DNA of 14,564 nt, taken from the NCBI GenBank assembly GCA_964565715.1, contig CAZMGG010000134.1:1-14564 (forward strand), given 5' to 3'. Under the pieces are notes generated by a model. It had not been told where the DNA came from, made no database searches, and worked only from the letters and a program-made list of their open reading frames with translations. Below are positions 12,970-14,564 of this stretch, piece by piece. Every line of letters starts with the position of its first letter. Position 1 is the first letter of the stretch. This DNA is from CAZMGG01 sp964565715 (lineage in GTDB: Bacteria > Planctomycetota > UBA1135 > UBA2386). A program made the translations under genes and the position numbers.

Positions 12970-13530
12970 ATGAAACGCAAACGCAAGGGTCTGAGGCCGT
13001 CGCAGCGCTTCGAGGTCTTCAGGCGCGACGGGTTCCGTTGCCGCTACTGCGGCGCGACGCCCGTGGATCGCCCGCTGCACGTTGACCATGTGATACCGGT
13101 CTCTGATGGCGGAACGGACGACGACGCCAACCTGGTCACTGCCTGCGCGGAATGCAACGGAGGCAAGGGTGCAAGACGACTCGATCATGAAGGGCCACCC
13201 TCACCGTCGGTGGATGAGTTGCGCGATCAGATTGAGCAGATCCGGGCATTCCTCGTCGTTCAGCAGGACCTCGCGCAGGCTCGAAGCTCCGTTGAGCGTC
13301 ACTATGCCGACATGTGGGAGGAGCAGATCGGGCCGATGTCGGAAGACATGGCGAGCCGGCTCCGACTGATTGTGCGACGTGAGAGACCGGAGCACATCAC
13401 GGAAGCCATAGCAATCACGGCGCAGCGCCTTGGGGCACCTAACGCCGAATACCACTGGGACAGGGCCCTTCGGCAACAGAAGTACTTCTCTGGAGTCCTG
13501 CGGCGCCTGCGAGAGGAGGCACGGGAGTGA
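12970..13530 (+). CDS. HNH endonuclease with C-terminal extension
   Basis: HNH nucleases cut DNA with a beta-beta-alpha metal finger. The 186-residue product has RFEVFRRDGFRCRYCG (13-28; zinc cysteines Cys24 and Cys27) and HVDHVIPVSDGGTDDDAN (37-54; Asp39-His40 and Asn54). It continues TACAECNGGK (57-66; Cys59, Cys62 and Asn63). All metal and zinc ligands are present, so it should be active. Residues 75-186 add a mostly helical, charged region of unknown role. GAGAGGA precedes the ATG by about 4 bases. It is locally less GC-rich than its neighbours, hinting at independent acquisition. It overlaps the next gene's GTG by 4 bases. A homing, packaging or replication-associated role cannot be told apart from sequence alone. 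Confidence 0.88.
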   Translation: MKRKRKGLRPSQRFEVFRRDGFRCRYCGATPVDRPLHVDHVIPVSDGGTDDDANLVTACAECNGGKGARRLDHEGPPSPSVDELRDQIEQIRAFLVVQQDLAQARSSVERHYADMWEEQIGPMSEDMASRLRLIVRRERPEHITEAIAITAQRLGAPNAEYHWDRALRQQKYFSGVLRRLREEARE

Positions 13531-14192
13531 GAATCCGTACGGTCAAACCCGAGTTCTGGCAGTCCGAGAAGGTCGCCAGCGTGTCTCGGGACGCGCGGTT
13601 GATGTTCATTGGCTTGTGGGGCTTGGCCGATGACCACGGCCGTCTGCGGGCGAACGCAGCGCTGATCCGCGGCCAGCTGTTCCCCTACGACGACGAGCAC
13701 GACGTGGCCGGCTGGCTTGCCGAGCTGGTTGAGGCTGGACTGGTGCAGGTGTACCAGGTCGACGGGTGCAGCTACGCCGCGATCCCCGGCTTCGCCGAGC
13801 ACCAGAAGATCGACAAGCGGTGGGACTCGAAGCTCCCTGCCCCACCGGAGGCGAGGAGGCGCGGGGCGGGCGCGAGCGCCAACGGGCAGCCGGCGAGGCT
13901 CCCCCAAACACCGCCAGAATCCGGCGAGCCTCCCCAGTCGCCCGCCGAACCCCGCCGAACCCGGAACGACCGCCCGGATTCTACGCCTCTGGATCAGGGA
14001 ATGGATCAGGGAGCATTGGATGGATGGATGGATGGTGGCTCTGGTTCTGTACCAGGAGAGGGGCGTACTGGAGGGCCTGGTACTGGCAGCAGGGCACTGC
14101 CGGCCGACCCACCACCGGATCCGGCGAGGGCTGCCGCCGCCCGGGCCGCGGTGAGCCGGCTGGCCGACGCGAAGGCGGTGCGCCGTGGCTGA
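13527..14192 (+). CDS. phage replication protein, winged-helix / DnaD-like N-terminus
   Basis: The product starts MRIRTVKPEFWQSEKVASVS, and residues 22-100 include RLMFIGLWGLADDHGRLRAN, a LFPYDD turn, WLAELVEAGLVQVYQVDGCS and an EHQKIDKRWDSKLP block. This is the pattern of phage helix-turn-helix replication proteins often called DnaD-like or replisome organizers, which bind the origin or help load helicase. Residues 105-200 form a Pro/Gly/Ser-rich linker encoded by repetitive DNA, and a short Ala-rich helix ends the 221-residue product. The GTG at 13527 overlaps the HNH stop (GTGA), with GGAGG about 9 bases upstream. The N-terminal assignment is fairly secure; the exact role is inferred. Confidence 0.75.
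   Translation: MRIRTVKPEFWQSEKVASVSRDARLMFIGLWGLADDHGRLRANAALIRGQLFPYDDEHDVAGWLAELVEAGLVQVYQVDGCSYAAIPGFAEHQKIDKRWDSKLPAPPEARRRGAGASANGQPARLPQTPPESGEPPQSPAEPRRTRNDRPDSTPLDQGMDQGALDGWMDGGSGSVPGEGRTGGPGTGSRALPADPPPDPARAAAARAAVSRLADAKAVRRG
13941..13960 (+). repeat. two tandem 10 bp repeats in the replication gene
   Basis: CCCGCCGAAC occurs twice without a gap. Related CCGGCGAGxCTCCCC sequences lie at 13890-13904 and 13921-13935, so the linker-coding DNA is repeat-rich. Confidence 0.7.
13991..14033 (+). repeat. GGATCAGGGA direct repeats and (GGAT)4 run
   Basis: GGATCAGGGA recurs at 13991-14000 and 14003-14012, followed by four GGAT units at 14018-14033. All are inside the replication-protein linker. 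They are locally AT-richer than the flanks. Confidence 0.7.
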
Positions 14193-14564
14193 CCTGGCCG
14201 ACCTCGACGAGGTGCTCGCCGACTACGGCGTCGACGCCGGCGAGCCGGAGCGTCGCCGAACCCGTGCGGGCACCCTGCTCGCTGCCGGCCTGGACGGCCC
14301 AGGCCTGCGCCTGCTGGCGGATCACGCGGCGAAGGCGGCCAGAGGCGACCTCCAGCGCTGCGGCGCCCTGCTGGCCTACCGGCTGGCGGAGGAGCCACGC
14401 TGGCGCGCGCTGCTGGCCGACCTGCGCCGGGCTGGCCCGGTCGTCGCCGCGGCCGCCGAGCCGCAGCCGGAGCCCTACTTCGGCGCCGGCCAGTGGCGGC
14501 GCGAGCACGGCGCCGACGAGGCCGAGCGCGACTGGACCGCCCGGCGCGCCTACTGCCGGGTCGT
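14185..14564 (+). CDS. hypothetical phage protein, 5' part (cut by window end)
   Basis: GTG at 14185 overlaps the end of the replication gene by 8 bases. The visible 126 residues begin with VADLADLDEVLADYGVDAGE (Val is the GTG start, read as Met). They are Ala/Arg/Leu-rich and mostly helical, with a less regular segment PEPYFGAGQWRREHGADEAE (96-115). No family was recognised. Position directly after the replication protein suggests a second replication or helicase-loading component, but that rests only on order. No strong Shine-Dalgarno is seen; a GGCGGTG lies a few bases upstream. Confidence 0.5.
   Translation, partial: MADLADLDEVLADYGVDAGEPERRRTRAGTLLAAGLDGPGLRLLADHAAKAARGDLQRCGALLAYRLAEEPRWRALLADLRRAGPVVAAAAEPQPEPYFGAGQWRREHGADEAERDWTARRAYCRV

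Overview
The window is high-GC bacterial DNA (roughly two thirds G+C by eye) in two blocks. Positions 1 to about 6270 are host chromosome, all read on the minus strand. They carry an McsA-McsB-ClpC protein quality-control cluster, a MurD-like cell-wall ligase behind a small predicted lipoprotein, a tRNA-Ser(GCU), and a DUF4956 membrane protein paired with a VTC-domain protein. The Clp N-domain sequence and the presence of McsA/McsB without a visible CtsR gene suggest the Planctomycetota or a related high-GC Gram-negative lineage. That placement is an inference.

From about 6500 to the end, everything reads on the plus strand and looks like part of a phage or prophage early region. It has short genes with 4-base ATGA/GTGA overlaps, Cys/His-rich mini-proteins, an HNH endonuclease and a winged-helix replication protein of the type found in phages. 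No integrase, capsid or attachment site is visible, so a prophage, an integrated plasmid-phage and a chimeric contig all remain possible.

Two structures stand out in the phage-like block. First, a 24-25 bp start-associated element recurs at gene junctions. It combines a CCCGCGGG palindrome, a near-ideal Shine-Dalgarno GGAGGTGGG, and TCGTGA, which holds the stop of the upstream gene overlapped with the GTG start of the next. Unrelated upstream proteins therefore share the C-terminal tail KPAGGGS. Second, a 2649 bp segment carrying eight genes (7643-10291) is followed directly by an apparently perfect copy (10292-12940). The left edge of the duplicated unit coincides with the left edge of a start-associated element, so the internal junction gives the 36-residue gene at the end of copy 1 a new KPAGGGS tail, while copy 2 keeps a different end.

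Functionally, the host minus-strand genes suggest arginine-phosphorylation-dependent proteolysis (McsA activates McsB, and ClpC takes marked substrates), peptidoglycan precursor synthesis, and a polyphosphate-type VTC module. The phage-like genes look like one translationally coupled early transcript leading to the HNH nuclease and replication genes. No stretch longer than 300 bases lacks a gene; the largest gaps are 746-1008 and 6268-6512.
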